A program made the translations under genes and the position numbers. Below the pieces are notes generated by a model. The model did not search any database. It saw nothing but the letters and a program-made list of their open reading frames with translations, and had not been told where the DNA came from. Shown here one piece after another: positions 11,514 through 25,055 of a stretch of DNA of 64,000 nt; position 1 is the stretch's first letter; every line of letters begins with the position of its first letter. Source of the stretch: Sycobia sp. Sy_11. Lineage: Eukaryota; Arthropoda; Insecta; Hymenoptera; Epichrysomallidae. The DNA lies in the NCBI GenBank assembly GCA_018907035.1, contig JACCIC010000371.1, positions 1 to 64,000 of the forward strand. The letters run 5' to 3'.

Positions 11514-14229
11514 CAAGCAGCAATAGCTGTTCAGAGAGCGCTCAACCATGCGTCACGGCACGGAGTACCCATCGAGCCTTTGAGCGCTTTACAGAGGATA
11601 GAGAGTCGGTCTCTCTCTCTCTCGCTCCCTCCTTCCCTCCCTCTCGTTAGGGGTGCATTCGAAAAATCAAATTTGGCGAAGGCACGGCAGTGTCGGTGGG
11701 GGAGTTGGAGAGTTGGGGGGGGGGGAGCTTCGCGCGCCTTCGTATAGTGACGCGCGAGAGTTTCTCCCGTGCCCGAGCGTGGAATTCAAGCGGCCGCGCG
11801 GGACGCGAATCGCAATTATCCGCACATTTAATTTGCGCATATAAGCGTGCCGGCGCATTTACGAGGGAAAGGGGGGGGTCTTTTTTTTAACGGTATGGAG
11901 GAGAGATGGAGGAGAGATAGAGGGAGATAGAGAGCGAGGACAAAGAGCATTGAAATTTGTATATGACGTTCCGTGTACGCGGTGGGGTGAGAGAGAGGGA
12001 GAGCAAGGGAGATAGAGAGGTATCTATACAAGCACTTCATCTGCATGATCATCTCTTGCACTCTGTAGAGTACAAACTCCATATATATATATCGCCATTT
12101 ATTTATTTCGTTCTTTAACAATATACGAACCGATGAAGTGCTTATAATCTGTATATCCCCATAAACAATTATAAAATAAAAGGATTGATCAAAAAATTAA
12201 AGATACTGGTATCATATATTCGAAATAAGGTGAATTGCTTAAAATTAAATGTGTAACTTCACTAGATCGATGTATCTACACTAAAATTGATAATTTAAAC
12301 AAGAGCTGGCAACATGGTTAAATCAATGAATCGATACAACGAATTTGAGATGCCGTGCGGATTCCACTAATTTTTTCTAAGTTCTAGAGGTTGCTGACTT
12401 ATTATGATACGTCTTAAGAAGTTCCATAATTTTCTTAATCCATCTATACGAGAAAAACAAAAACAAAAAAAAAATCATAGAGTGACTCCTTATATTAAAG
12501 TACTCCTGCATTTCTCAGCGAGTATCAAGTGCAGAACATCTATGGTAGTTCACGCGCGGGACGTCCCTCGGAGCTGCCTCGCGTGCGACGCCTATCGCCC
12601 CCTCCCCCCACCAAGCGACCAAAGCGAGCACCATTTCCACCGTGATCATTGGCAAAAGGCAATGCGGCGACAGCTCCGATTCGGACGTTGTGCTAGCGGA
12701 AGCGCCTTCGTTGCCGTGAACGCCGCTGCTCGGTGGAAATCGCACCCGATCACTGACAATCGGTGTTTGGGGAACGCGACGCGCGACCCGTCGATATCGA
12801 GTATATAGATATATATATAGAGCGACACGCGGACGAGGAGCCACGCGGCTCGGCAAATGCGGGATTTCGGAAAATTCGCTGAGAAGCTGCGCGCGGCGAT
12901 TCTAATCCCATGCCCCGGCGTTGACTGTATTACTGTATCCCCCTGCCCCCCTTCTCCTCATCGCGCCGATAGTTTCTCCGCGTTGAAGATTTCTTTAATT
13001 ATGCAACCTCCACCTATTCCCCCACTCTCCACCTCCCGCCGCCGCCGCCGCTCGTATACATATAATGACGGGTCTACGGTGCGCGTATATATACGGGCGC
13101 GCGGGCGCCCGAGGAATTTTCCCCGATAATCCCGAGATTCCTCGATGCCTTGATATTTTAGATTACTGAGCTTGGCTTGCGTAACGCACTTTCCTTTCTC
13201 TGACGATGTAGGTGGTATTATATATAATACATTGGCGTTTCGTACATATATATATATATATATATTACAGTCTAAACGTATTGTCTGAAAAAGCATTGTT
13301 TCGAACAACTGCTTAGAGCCGATTACAGGACTTTGACGGGTCTTGCTTAAAATAAGAGCTACACAATGAGATAAAGTAGACGAAAAAAAAAGATGAAGCG
13401 TAGATGTTTTCTAAAGCGAATAATTGAAATTAATCGTCCATCCAATGTTATGTTACCTACCAATCGAGTAAAAAATGCTCCTACGAAAAAACATTTCGCG
13501 CATTCGCCTCTTGGATTTACGTTTATTTTAAATCGCTGCAGAACTTAAAGCAAATTCGTCAACTGGCACAGAAATTCGAATGTTTTATAGAATTTTTTGG
13601 ATGCTGTAATATTTGACTGCTTGATTATTTCAAAATCCTCTCGCACCAACGAATAAACATTTCTATTAAACAAAATCAAGGACAATTCACTGTTTTCGTA
13701 GAATATTATTTAAAAAAGTAGTAAATTTTTAACGGTAAAATCTGACATCGACGGTCGCTTAAAAAGATATCGAAAATATTATTGTTATAATGTTAAAAGC
13801 GCAGTAATGTTAATGATGGTAATAATAATGATAATAATAATCGCATGTACAGCCACATTATTATTTTAACATCGAGCTTGCAGACGTAATTTTTAATTTA
13901 TTAACGAAATGTCCGAAATCCGCATCGGCGGACACCGACGAGCCCTATGTAATAATGATTATTCGCATCATCGAGCTCTGTCACGCGTACGCACTGAATC
14001 GACAATGCGGAAGTCCGAATGCCCGCGTCAGGCGAATAAAGCCGGCTCATTGACGCGGGCAATTTTTCATTAAAAGCTCCTCGCTCGTCGCGACATTACG
14101 ACGCTGTAATAGGCGCAGGATGGGGGGGGGGTAGAGGCGACGGGAGATGAGGAAGAGGGGGGGGAAGGAGATACAAATACGCTCGAATTGAATAGAATCA
14201 TCATGCGGACGTATAAAGTGGTGACTCAC

Positions 14230-14329
14230 CTCGCGTGGACGGATGGTTCATGAGAATTGCCAGGGGACACTCGTCGTCGTCGAGAATGTAGTCCTGATGC
14301 GCGTTTCCGTTCGCATTTTCTCCGTTGAC
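14230..14329 (-). CDS. cno: canoe coding exon 5: middle of RA domain 2 (residues 291-323, continues outside)
   Basis: The acceptor is tttgtttcgcag|GTCAACGGA and the donor CGCGAG|gtgagt. The length is 100 bases, phase 0 to phase 1. It encodes VNGENANGNAHQ, a short Asn-rich loop, then DYILDDDECPLAILMNHPST and R. This matches the ILDDDECPLQI segment of afadin RA2, including the acidic DDDE cluster. The split Gly or other codon at the 3' end must be completed by an exon further left. I looked for the expected next segment (ILVFQLKRRP-like) in bases 1-14229 on the minus strand and did not recognise it. Confidence 0.95.
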
Positions 14330-15784
14330 CTGCGAAACAAAGAAAGAAAGCGTTCGTGTTACATGGGCATACACGTTACAGTGCCAGAGGTGATTCCATT
14401 GTTCTAAGCGGTCGTTTGTTTTTTTTTGTTTTTTTTTATGTTTAGGCGTGCTATAGAAATTCACGGGTAACGAGAGGGGAGCCTCTGCATTAAACGAGAA
14501 AAACAAAGTGTGTGTGTGTGTGCTTTTTTTATCTTATTTATAAAAGTAAAGAGCTAAATAGAGAAGGACAGAGGAAGGACTAACGAAGACTCTGGATATA
14601 TTAAATTTGGCCGTTGGCCAACGGTTTTTAGTCTGTTCGGCGGATTTTATTAAAATCAGTGCCACCGCCCGTCCCGCCCCCACCCCCCGCAAGCAAAACC
14701 TTTTTTGCATACTTTTGTACGAGACCACGATAAATTTAGCCTTATTATTCAAATGTCCCCTCCTTCCCCCAACCCTCTCGATTTTCCACTCTCTCGTTGG
14801 CTCCTCACCGTCCACGAATAAAAAAAAAAAAAAAAAAAAAAAAAACACCACGCGAAATATTATACGCTAAGCGCGAAAACATTCGAGAAACAATCGAAGT
14901 TAGAGGGGCGAGACCCGTGGCATTTGCGTTCGGCCGAAAATCCATCGACGGCGCGCGCGCGCGCGATTTTCGCGAAGCTCTGAGCACGAAAAAAAAAACC
15001 CCACCCCCACCATACAGGCGCTGCACGTGTACGCGCTTGCACCCCGGCATTCGTCGGCACGGCGCGGACTGCTCGAGGGTGACCGCGCCGACCGAACCTG
15101 CCGGATTAAAATTAAATTACAACATTAGAATGAGAATCGAGGGGAGAATTTCTGCCGAGCTGCGCGGTCTCGATTTTAATCAAAGTTCCCGCCGTCCACC
15201 GCCCGGCCGTGCCTCTCGCGTCGCAAACGAGCGGGCGCGCAATATTACTCCTCCTCACCCTCCCCCTCCCGCGCCCCCTAACCCCCGGGAAATTATTCAC
15301 GCGGGCTCTCGTCCGACTCGTCGCTGACGCGTCCGCGTCGTCGTGCCGCTTTATCATCGCGCGCGCACGGGAGAGAACGCGAGGATTCTCGCAATGCGGC
15401 CGCGCCGCGCATCTCCAGGATCATTTCGGCGAGCCTTCAACCTGATCGTCGTGGCGAATTCACAAGGCGAAAGTTCCGCGTGCACAATTTCCAAAACAGC
15501 CGATTTCCGACGGTATCAGTATCGTATCCTCGTCTGGGCGCGATGGCGGGGGGGAGGGGGGGGAGGAGAACTACTTCCTCGCAGCGCGTCACGTTCCGCG
15601 GCGCGCGACGACCGCCAAGCTCCCGCCGCCCCCATCGCGAGGAAATCCCAAAATCCCGGATAAAGCTCTCCCATGGACGGTCGAGCCAGGACCGGTCCTC
15701 TTCGCTGTCTCCGGGGGCTACGTGCGAGAGAAACACGCCCCCCTCCCCCTCGGACCCCTTTGCGATAGAACCTTACACAGAGCG

Positions 15785-15826
<42 letters not shown>

Positions 15827-16529
15827 GTTACACATAGAGAAGAGAGAGTGAGAGAGCAAGTATATATGTACATGCATCCTAGAGCATTTGGCCCTCTATA
15901 ATGAACGTCGACCAGAGCTCGACCTTACCGACGAGCTTCCGGCAGGGCAGGAACCGCCGCGGCGCTGCGGCCGCCGCCAGCGCGATGTCGCGAGGGAGAG
16001 CTTTTTTCGAGCCGACGACGCGCGCCTGCCTTATCGAGCGCGCCGCCCGAGCCGCGCGCGGGAATCCCCGAAGCTTTCGACGATTTTCAAACGCCCGAAG
16101 CACGTGTCCCCGCGCGCGCCGTGGGCATGTAAATGCGTCGCGTTCGCGCAACTCTCTCCCTACTACCTCTCTCTCTCTCTCTCTCTCTCTCCCTCTCGCA
16201 CCCCCCCCCCCATCGCACGCCCAACGTAACGTTGACGCGTCGCGTCGCGCCGCTCCTTGAACCGTTACGGTCGGGTCTCGCGAATGGATTACGTAAATTA
16301 GCGGCTGCTTTAAATGCCCGACAATCATTCCCCCGCCCCAGCCCCCTCGTTACTTAGTTTATCTATGGCCTTTTGGAAACGAACAAATCCGAGCGCCGCA
16401 TTTATAAAGGACGATTTCACTTTGAGCACTCGTATTTTTTGTCTCTTCTGTTTGAGCGGCTTTTTTATTTTTATCGACAATATTACAAAAGAGCCACGCA
16501 AACAAAGCCCGACTCGCTTTGATTCTTCC

Positions 16530-16581
<52 letters not shown>

Positions 16582-17965
16582 GTCTGTACACACTCTGTAC
16601 GTATACACATATTGATTGTATTACAATACAACAGTTTTCTTTGAGTTGGACTTATTTTTGTGCATAAAGTTCAACAAACGGTTCTCACTTTCTCAAAAAT
16701 TCTTTTTCGCGTGTACAACAAAATTTTCCTCGCCTACTTCGTATAAAGTATACATATAAATATTGAAAGACTCTTCAAATTCGGTTCAGTTACCGAATTT
16801 GGAAGTAGAAAACTCGTATCCCATTGAAATTTTCTGCTTTTTATTTAAATTTATTTCACCAGATGTTACAGCGTATTTTTTTCAATTATTTATAAATTAA
16901 TGATATTTATAACAATAGCGCATGTGGAATTTTGGGCGGATTACTGTACTAATTTTATTTACACAAGCATTAGTAATTACAAAAAAAGCTTCGTGCGTTT
17001 GAATATTCGTATAGTGCATCATAGAACAAAGATTGGTACCTACTGTTACTACAAATGAAATTTCAATCTATATCATTCGTCCGTATTTATTAACTTTTAC
17101 ACCGTTCTCGCTACTTATTTCTTCTTTCATGCGATCAATGTAAAAGCTTTCTACATTGCAACTGCGCGAATGGAGCAATTGTCCCGAAACGCCGTTGTTT
17201 ATATGAATTCGCGAAATTACAATAATAATTAACGTTAGTTATCATAACGTTAAAAAAAAAGTATAATACGCGAAAAATAATAAAAAGTGAAAAGAAAAAA
17301 ATGATAATCATATTAATATCTAGCTGCAGCTCTAATTTTCCTTAATTTGCATATACACGCGGCGCTGTATCTTAACATCTTTATTCAAAGGACTATGCGC
17401 AACCCTTCCAGAAAATTAGTTTCGAACCCCCCTTTCCCCCCGCCCCACTGTCGTCCCTGCCACGTGCGCTAAAACTTTGCGTACAAGATTACTGCGTCAT
17501 GCACTTTAAAGGGACCTTAATATTACGGGAAATCTGAAAATGTCAGCGCTCGAAAGATAAGACTGAGAGATCAAAACGCTTCGGGACTCTCTCTCTATAG
17601 TTAAGAAATTTTGCCTCTTTCGTTTTTCTCTCTAAACAGCAAGGGAAAAAAAAACAAATCTGTACAGCATGCAAAAGCTCATACGACGCGCGGGGCTACG
17701 TTGCGTACGTGCACGTTTATACGCTACATGTTGCTTGCATACGCGGTGTATATAATGCAGTAGTTAGCCATATTCCGAAACTGTCGGCCGTTTTGCCCCT
17801 CGCCCCCCCCCCTCACCGTTTCCGCCTTATCGCGGAAAAGAGCCCGGGCGTTTCTGAACTTTCGGAATGCCCGTAGGTATACGGAAAACTGAGGCGTTAC
17901 GTTTATTATTCAGTGGCGGAGGGCGGGGCGAGGGCAGTTGCTAAAGTGAATTTAGAAACAAAAAT

Positions 17966-18009
<44 letters not shown>

Positions 18010-18345
18010 ATTTAATATCAGCAAATCGAATGATAAAACTATCAAGCCGAGTCTCCAAGTTTTGGCGAAGGTTGCCAACAAAGGAAAATTGCTACATATT
18101 CATATATAATTACGTTCTTTTCCATCTTCAATATTGTTTTTCCTTAACAAAAAATTTTTTTTGCCTCTTTAACCTTTAAGACCATATTTTCTTTATATCA
18201 TGCTTTCCGGTTCTTCCGCATTCATTCGCAAAACAAAGGATCCGCGCTCGGAATCTAATCTCCAAGTCCCGCGAAAAACCAAAGAGGCCCGCGTGGATTT
18301 TATCGAAAAGCCAATAACAGCTCAGCGGGCCGCGTTGCACGCGAA

Positions 18346-18399
<54 letters not shown>

Positions 18400-21300
18400 T
18401 TATTGATATCTTTTCTTTGGCCGCTCATCGATAACCGCGCGAGCGAGAGCTCAGTATAGACATATTTACAGAGCGGACGGCAGTAAATAAAAAAAAAAAA
18501 AAAAAAAAAAAACACGTCTCCATGGAGAAGAGAGCCGCCCACCTGCACCGCGGCGCCGCCACGGAGACTTTAATGCCCCCCCCCCACTCCCCTCGATCCG
18601 ATGGTAACTCGTGGTGGAGTACGGGGGAAAGGACGGGGCGGTGGAGGACGTCGACGACGAGCCCCAAGGGCCCGGCGTGAAACGACTCGAAAATTGGAAA
18701 ACGAGCTACTTATATAGATAGACGAGGGAGGGGGCGGGGGGTGTGGGGGGAAAAAATTCACCGCCAAGACGCGCCGCGAGAGGAAGAAGCTCCGCGGGAG
18801 AAGGAGCTTAAGCGAGTAACTAGATAATGCGGCTCTCTGTATAAAGCATCGGCGAGGCACTTAATCAGCGCGCGGGCCGTATCGATCAACCCGACCCCCC
18901 CACGCCCCTTTCCACCCCCGGTTGGTGGCACTTAAAAGCTCCCTCGACGTTCGAACTGTATCCGTGCACGCTCGCACGCTCGCACACACACATACACACG
19001 GGCGCACACACACGTATAAAAATACATAGGCAACTCACCTGAACCAGGCAGTACTGCTGGGGATCGACCTTGTCGAGGCCGTACTTGGCCAGCATCTCGC
19101 GCACGACCTGCGCGGCCGAGTCCCTGATGCTGAGCAGCAGCGTCTTGTACGGCACGTCCTTGCAGAGGGCCTCGCCGTAGATCTTGAGGGTGCCGCCCGT
19201 GTCCGGGCCGCCGTCCTTGCTGCGGAACTGCTGGAGCTTGCGCTCGAGCTTCTGCTGTCGGCGCCGGCGCATCACCGCCTCCGGGTTCGAGATGCTGCGC
19301 GTGAAGCTCGTCTCCGGCAGTTCTGCGGGATGGTGGTGGAGGGGGGAGGAGGAGGGAGGGAGGGTGGACCGAGGAAAAAGAGAGAAGAAAAAACGAATGG
19401 AACGAGAATTAGTCGTCTGTTTCATTATACGTGCGCGCGTATCTGTGGCATTTCACAGATGTGGCGCGCGGCCATCGCGGAAGGCCCGAGAGCTTTTCGA
19501 GCTTGCGCCTTAATGGAAAGGGGAACTTTATACCGTCCGCAATCACGATTAATTTGGAACGAGGGGGCAGCGCGATGCGGGCTCGGCGCGGAACTTAACG
19601 CTTCCTTGGTTGTTTTTGTTGTTTTTTTTTTGTTTCTTTTTGTTTTTTTTTTTTACGAGCGCCAATGACTATGCCGTCGAACTTTCTTCTATCTCTACAT
19701 AGCTCTCTCACTCTCTTTCGTTCTCCGTGCCGTGAGTCGTTTTTTTATCGTCCACGTCATTATCTATCCTTTCAGTTTCGTTTTTTGTTTTTTGTTTTTA
19801 TTGCGCGCTACTAATAAATTATCGAGAATACAGTTTTAACGCACTGACTCACTACGAATAATTCTTAGTATTGTGTCTAATGTTTCATTGACAATCTATC
19901 ACGTCGTACATTGAACTCAGTTAATATCGTGGCTAGTTAAATAATTTCGCTGAATTAATTATTTACATGATTATTATTGCTATATTACATGTATTTTGGT
20001 GACTTTTATTTTCTGACAAAATTTAATAATTTTACACTAGTATAAAAGTAGACATGCGTCTATATAACTATCTATCAATCTATCTATCTATCTAGTTGCC
20101 TCTCCCGCTCCCTCAGAAAATAATTCGTAGACAAGCGAAACAGTCACAGCTCGATGTAAATTGGCCAATGCTCGCGTGGCAGGATGGGCGCGCGCGCGCT
20201 CTTTATTGTGCGCCACATATTTCGTTCGAGTCGTTTATGCAAATGTAAGCATCGCGGCTAAAACAACGACCGCATTTCTTTCCCTCCCTCCCTCCCTCCC
20301 TCCATCCCTCTCGGTCTCTCGGCGCGCGCGCGCGCCTCGTTAACTCGGTGAAAACTAAATGAGTGAATTTTTATACTCGCCATTCGCCAAGTTTTTCAAA
20401 TTGCTTTTAATAAGCGAGGCTTTCGAAGTATTTATTTTTATTTTAGTTTTTTTTTTTTCTTTTTCAGGAAACCTTGAGTGATAAACGCGTGGCTCTGCCG
20501 CCAGGGGCTTCTTTGCCGAGCGCTTTGAAGTGGGTTTGATTGAGAGAAAAAAAACGTAGAGAGAAGAGAAAAAAGAGCAGAAAAAAAAATAGAAGGTCAG
20601 GGAAATTGCACGGGCATTCGCTATGGTAAATTATTTCAAGCGAGCTTATAACTCTTTACCAGTCATAAACGAATACTCATAGTGTTCCATCCGCGGTTAT
20701 ACGATACTTTAGCTAACAATCGAATATATTTCGAGAGAGAGAAAGTTTGCACACAATGCATGTAGTGGTTAACTGAGCATCTTTCAAATACTTCTTTACA
20801 ATATATTTCTGTATAAACAAATTTAACATGGACATTAATTCCCCTTACATTCCAAGAATAGTAGCTTTAAATATTATGTGAAATTCGCCCAGGTAAGTGC
20901 AATTGATTAGACAATGATAATGAAACAAATGAGCCTTCTAATAGAAATTAATATGCACAAACTAGATAATATTGTCAATTGTAAAATTGAAAAAGCTACG
21001 AAATTATTTTCCGAACGTAAAATAGATACTTTTCCCAATCGATTATTCGCGAATCGTAGGAAGAAATTTTTTGTAACTGTTCTTAATTCTATATTTAAAG
21101 GGATCATAATATAAGTTTGCTGGCGTTTATATTGAAACGTAAATCTATAAGTCTGGAAATGAATGAAAAGTATTGAATTTGAAATCGGCTGAAATTATAA
21201 ATTTTATCGTGGAGGAAATTTGATGAAATCGAAGAAATAAATGCCTCTCCCATTTCGATTCTTATAAAATATTTTGTCCTTATTATTAAGAACGCTGTCT

Positions 21301-22251
21301 TATGTTTATCATATCACAAAAATGCGTTGAAAAATCACTGTAGACGTAGTTCGAGCAATTACCGAGAGAAGACTATGATATTAAATAAATTCTTAAATAA
21401 GTGGAAGAAAAATATACTTGGACGGGAACACAAGCAGATACAGATAGATAGGCAGCTTGCTCGGCGGTTAGGCCTATTATTCAAAGAGCGCGATAAGTAA
21501 CTGAGGACGTAGGTAGAATTAATCGTACACCTATATTATTATTATTGTTGTTGTTATTGTCGTCGTTGTTATTATTACACGTTCGTTGCGCGCCGCTTTG
21601 TCGATACGCAAAAATTCCGGGTGATGAAAAAACGCTGCCGTTTTAAACTGCCACATTATTTCGTCACTGGCTATTAAACTAAAGTTGCCCCGTTCACGAA
21701 GGACATGCGTGGTCTCGCGCGCGCCCGCTTACCGAAAGAGCGATTCGCAGGAGAGAAGCGTTGTCGATTTAAATAATTCAAGCCTCTCACGTTCTCTGGC
21801 TCTTAGAAATCGGTATGTATGTGTATATACAAAGACCCTATAAAGGCCGCTAAGCGAAGTATATATACTGAAATTAATCCCCCCTCTTAAGTTTAAGGCG
21901 AGTCACGCCGATCCGGTACATCCGACCGCGCTCTAGCGCGCGAAGAGCGCCGAAGGAGAGTTAGGAATCTAAACAGATCCGCCCCGCCCCCCCGCCTCGC
22001 TAAGATCCTCGGCTAAGCACTGTAATACTCGAACGAAATCTTAATTTTTCTCTCGCTCTCTCTGTCTACCTCTCTCTTTCGATCCTCCGCGGCTTAAAGC
22101 TCTCGCCGCACTCCGTATAACTTTGCGCGCTCCTCGGGGAAATGCGAAAGATACTCAGGGAGAGAGGGATATGCTCCGAGGCCGCGCGCGCGCGTCGTAT
22201 ACACAAAGAGCATAGGATAAAGAGCCACATCGGAGTGGGGTATCGCGAGTG

Positions 22252-22290
<39 letters not shown>

Positions 22291-22805
22291 GAAATGGGCT
22301 GCGAAGGTATGCGAGATCGAGCGGAGCGCATAGCAATGGGAGCGAGCGCGACACGGGGCGCTGGCCCACCGCCCCGCGGCACAACAGATTTAGGAGAGAT
22401 TATCGATCGGCCGCGCGCCGGCTCCTGGCAACCGCAGGCCGGCTAATCGATGCCGCCCCCCCCCCGCCTCCCCCAATGGCCGACCCTCGCCGAGCCGAGG
22501 CGCCGGCATCGCCGAAAGGCCAACGAGCGATCAGCCCGCGAAGACGTTCGTCGCGCGCGGGCGCGACGGAGGATCGGGGCCCCTCGCGGGCGGGACGACG
22601 CGTCGAGCGAGCGCCGAAGGAATCAGGGTGGATTTTAGGACGGGAGGAGCGGAGGCCGAGCGACGGACGTCGAGTTATCGCGGCGGTGTACGCGCGCCCG
22701 CAAAATCAGTCGAGCTTATTCGACTGTTTTTTTCATTCGTTATCCCGTCCTTCTTTTTGTTTTAATTTCACGCCTCGACGGTCTTTTTTGTCGAGTGCTG
22801 GCAGT

Positions 22806-22866
<61 letters not shown>

Positions 22867-22917
22867 ACGAATTAGACGATCACGATAGGCAAAGACAGGC
22901 AGAGAGAGAAAGAGAGA

Positions 22918-22954
<37 letters not shown>

Positions 22955-23593
22955 TAGCGGGCAAACTAATGGCTTTTCAACGATTTCCCCGACGATGACA
23001 TAAAGCTAATAATAATAATAATACCAAGGACAATTGTCGAAGTTGCGCGAATGCGGGATGATTCGGAAATTAAAAGGAGCCGATTTTTCTTATTACCGAG
23101 CGATAAAACGAGTAAAGCCGTGGCTAAAAACGCTTCATTGAGCGCCGGCCTCCCGCTCCTCGCATAAATTATCCCGTGCCCCGACCGTACGAAAGCTTAA
23201 AGCTCGAGCATTTGCGGATCAGCGTATAATCCATAATAGATACGTGTGCGTAAAGCGTACCGCCGACCGAGCGAGAGGGTCCGAATAAACTTTCGCCGTG
23301 TCGGCTCTACTCTACGAGTGTATATATATATACGGCTATAGGTTCAATAAATTTTGAAAGCTCCCTCGCGATTTTGCGCGGGAATCGCGTCGAAATTAAA
23401 ATCAACATTGACTTACTTATCGCGTGATGCAGAGCTAAAGCTTGCGCGAGCGCGCGTGTTACCATGTATACCTGTATACATTACGACCGAGATCCTGCCC
23501 GCGCGCATCAACGAAAGACTTTCCTGACGTATATACGTATAGATGTATATAATGCCGCTCAAACAATACTCCATCAGACTTATTGGCCTCTCT

Positions 23594-23635
<42 letters not shown>

Positions 23636-25024
23636 CATACATACACACGTATATATGTATGTATATAAGTATAGTGCTCCGTCAGCAAATGTGGCTGTCG
23701 GGAATTCTGACCAATGAGACGGATTGGGCTAAATCCTATCTACACGCGCGTGTAATCGTTGCGATTCGTACCTACATATATACATACATAGGAGACAATG
23801 CTTCGACCTGAATCTGTTATTTTTTTGCGTTAAAATTTTTGTATAAAGCAATAGGTCATTTAGATACAAATATAATTAGTTAAGCTGTACTACAAGCTTT
23901 AGCTGGCGAGCTTATTGTAACTCAGTGTGGCATCGATAAGTTTTTTTCAAACTACATATTCTGACTTGCGCCATTTAGAAAGAAGAAAGAAAAGTGACTA
24001 TCAGAAATGAATTCTGATAGTAACTTTTTTTGCCAACTGTTGAAGCAATATAATTGAAAATTAAAAATGTATAGATATAGCAGGCTGATATCCGTATGCA
24101 TGTCTGTAGAAAAAAACGATTAAAAAAAAATTTATAATACGGCAAAATGCTTTGCGTCTCAATGTATAATAACAACAACTGGCAATAATAATAATACTGA
24201 TCTAAGAAAATGTCATTTATTTCGGCTTTGGCACGTTCAACGATCGTTAGTGTAGAAAAATAGCGTTAGATTATACTGCTCGACTTTCGAACAAACTGCT
24301 GATCTCGTATGACGTTTGTTTTTCTCGTTTTCTCTTTCTTCCTTCTCTGCTTATCAAGACGATCGTTAAATAAAAACTTTCATTTTAATTTTCCACATTA
24401 TTGCGGATTATTATATTATTATGGACCGACGGGAAACGGCTTTTGGCGAGTTTCATCGCTTTAAACTTCATCGTATTAGTTTTTTCTTTAAACGTTCTTA
24501 TTCACCTTTGCTCTTTCTATTCTTTAATAAGCCTTCATAACTTATGCCACCTTTATACGTATAATATTATAAGAAATGTATCGCAAAACTCGTTTAATTA
24601 AAAATATTCGTGACAAGAATATAAATCCAAAAATGTACGGAAGAAGTACTGAGTGTACGAACTTTGTGATAAACGTCCACGACTCCTATTAAAATGTAAT
24701 TCATATGATATTATACATACTATATATATATATATATATATATACATATATATATACACACAGAAAATTTATATATACACCAACAGCGAATGACAGTGAC
24801 GTTTAAAACGCAGCGCGCGCGCGCTCGATATTCCCTCACGATACTATATGTGGGTGTTCTTAAAAATGATTAAACCTGCCGGCGCAGACGAAAGAGAGGC
24901 ACGTTGCAAATGGAAAAATATATAATTTTACGCTCGGTTTCGGCGCGCTTGCGTCACGGAGAAATTTTGAAATCGTTCGATGGATGATATTTTTCAAGGC
25001 AACTGGCAGTATAAAACAAATAAG

Positions 25025-25055
<31 letters not shown>

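Larger units (their letters stand above)
1..14229 (-). other. cno: canoe intron 5 (partial, at least 14.2 kb)
   Basis: The interval lies downstream of the exon 5 donor on the minus strand and shows no exon I can recognise. It holds (TA)n, (GA)n and A-tract repeats, a pyrimidine-rich stretch (about 2000-2760), GC-rich patches (about 3410-3660, 4600-4940, 8900-9500, 10260-10540, 12540-12900) and AT-rich quiet DNA (about 450-1450, 6240-6600, 12100-12500, 13300-14000). Open frames here, such as 9284-8673 minus, lack family motifs and overlap other frames of similar length. Confidence 0.75.
14330..19038 (-). other. cno: canoe intron 4
   Basis: A 4.7 kb interval between the exon 4 donor and the exon 5 acceptor. 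It contains A-tracts, a CpG-rich stretch at about 14880-16260 with (CT)n arrays, an AT-rich quiet stretch at 16600-17300, (TA)n arrays at 17969 and 18348, and a G-rich run at 18726-18750. No coding sequence is recognised. Confidence 0.85.

Noticed and set aside
22254..23003. 249-codon plus-strand frame
   Set aside because: It starts in translated (TA)n and ends in (GA)n. The middle is Arg/Pro/Ala-rich from CpG-dense DNA and has no domain motif.
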